A stretch of DNA of 6,593 bases, taken from assembly GCA_946480685.1 (NCBI GenBank), contig CAMLLI010000258.1, forward strand, positions 1-6,593, given 5' to 3'. The translations under genes were made by a program, and so were the position numbers. The notes under the pieces are model-generated. The model saw only the letters and a list, made by a program, of their open reading frames with translations. It did no database searches and had not been told where the DNA came from. Source of the stretch: an uncultured Flammeovirgaceae bacterium. GTDB taxonomy: Bacteria > Bacteroidota > Bacteroidia > Cytophagales > Cyclobacteriaceae. Positions within the stretch are counted from its first letter, which is position 1. Each line of letters starts with the position of its first letter. Of the stretch, positions 6,493-6,593 are shown piece by piece.

Positions 6493-6515
6493 CTGTTACC
6501 GGCAAATCGTATGCC

Positions 6516-6593
6516 TTACTTCATAACGTAAGAAAGACAGTTTCTGATCATACTTCCAGAAAAAAGTCTAGCCACCTTTCTCGGAGTCGTATT
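6516..6593 (-). other. Possible 3' end of an upstream minus-strand gene, frame unresolved
   Basis: All three minus-strand frames are open from the right edge for some distance: one ends ...RNCLSYVMK with TAA at 6516-6518, one ends ...RERWLDFFLEV with TGA at 6548-6550, and one ends ...YDSEKGG with TAG at 6568-6570. Any of them could be the tail of a neighbouring gene, or none. Too little sequence is present to identify a family. The bases 6506-6515 between the longest of these and the prc leader hold nothing I can name. Confidence 0.2.

Noticed and set aside
6540..6593. Near inverted repeat CCAGAAAAAAG / CTTTCTCGG (6557-6585), considered as a terminator of an upstream gene.
   Set aside because: The pairing needs bulges, is not followed by a proper U-tract in the right place, and the upstream gene end itself is unresolved.

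Overview
The window looks like chromosomal DNA of a Bacteroidota species (Cytophagales or Chitinophagales type is my guess). The reasons are moderate GC, starts mostly without a Shine-Dalgarno sequence, a large secreted PIG-L-family protein of a kind familiar from this phylum, a Bacteroidota-style sodium:solute symporter, and a full-length Prc-type S41 protease. All recognisable genes lie on the minus strand, so transcription runs from high to low coordinates. I see no RNA genes, CRISPR array, insertion sequence or phage gene. It reads as an ordinary chromosomal region with a few less ordinary small elements.

In transcription order: (1) 6516-6593 may hold the 3' end of an upstream gene, but the frame cannot be settled. 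(2) prc (4427-6466) encodes an exported tail-specific S41 protease with a PDZ domain and an intact Ser/Lys/Gln catalytic set. (3) A 43-nt hairpin with 19-bp arms (4367-4409) fills about half of the 90-bp gap before the next gene. (4) thyA (3542-4336) is thymidylate synthase, 264 aa with all key residues at E. coli positions. (5) A 150-bp gap carries a weak promoter candidate and three copies of TTGTAC. (6) A 150-aa exported protein of unknown function (2939-3391) follows. (7) A 126-bp gap carries an inverted repeat next to the following start codon. (8) An 839-aa exported PIG-L/LmbE-type zinc deacetylase with extra C-terminal domains (293-2812) follows. (9) A 35-aa single-pass membrane protein (143-250), not previously listed because of its size, has a stop codon that overlaps the symporter start as ATGA. 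(10) The N-terminal 48 codons of a sodium:solute symporter (1-146) run off the left edge.

The last three genes look like one operon: a secreted amidohydrolase acting on some N-acylated glycan or conjugate, then a tiny membrane protein translationally coupled to a Na+-driven transporter. That they handle one substrate is inference. The prc, thyA and 150-aa genes are probably independent or loosely linked housekeeping genes. The most interesting items are the tiny coupled membrane protein and the prc-thyA hairpin, which is paired better as minus-strand RNA than as plus-strand RNA.
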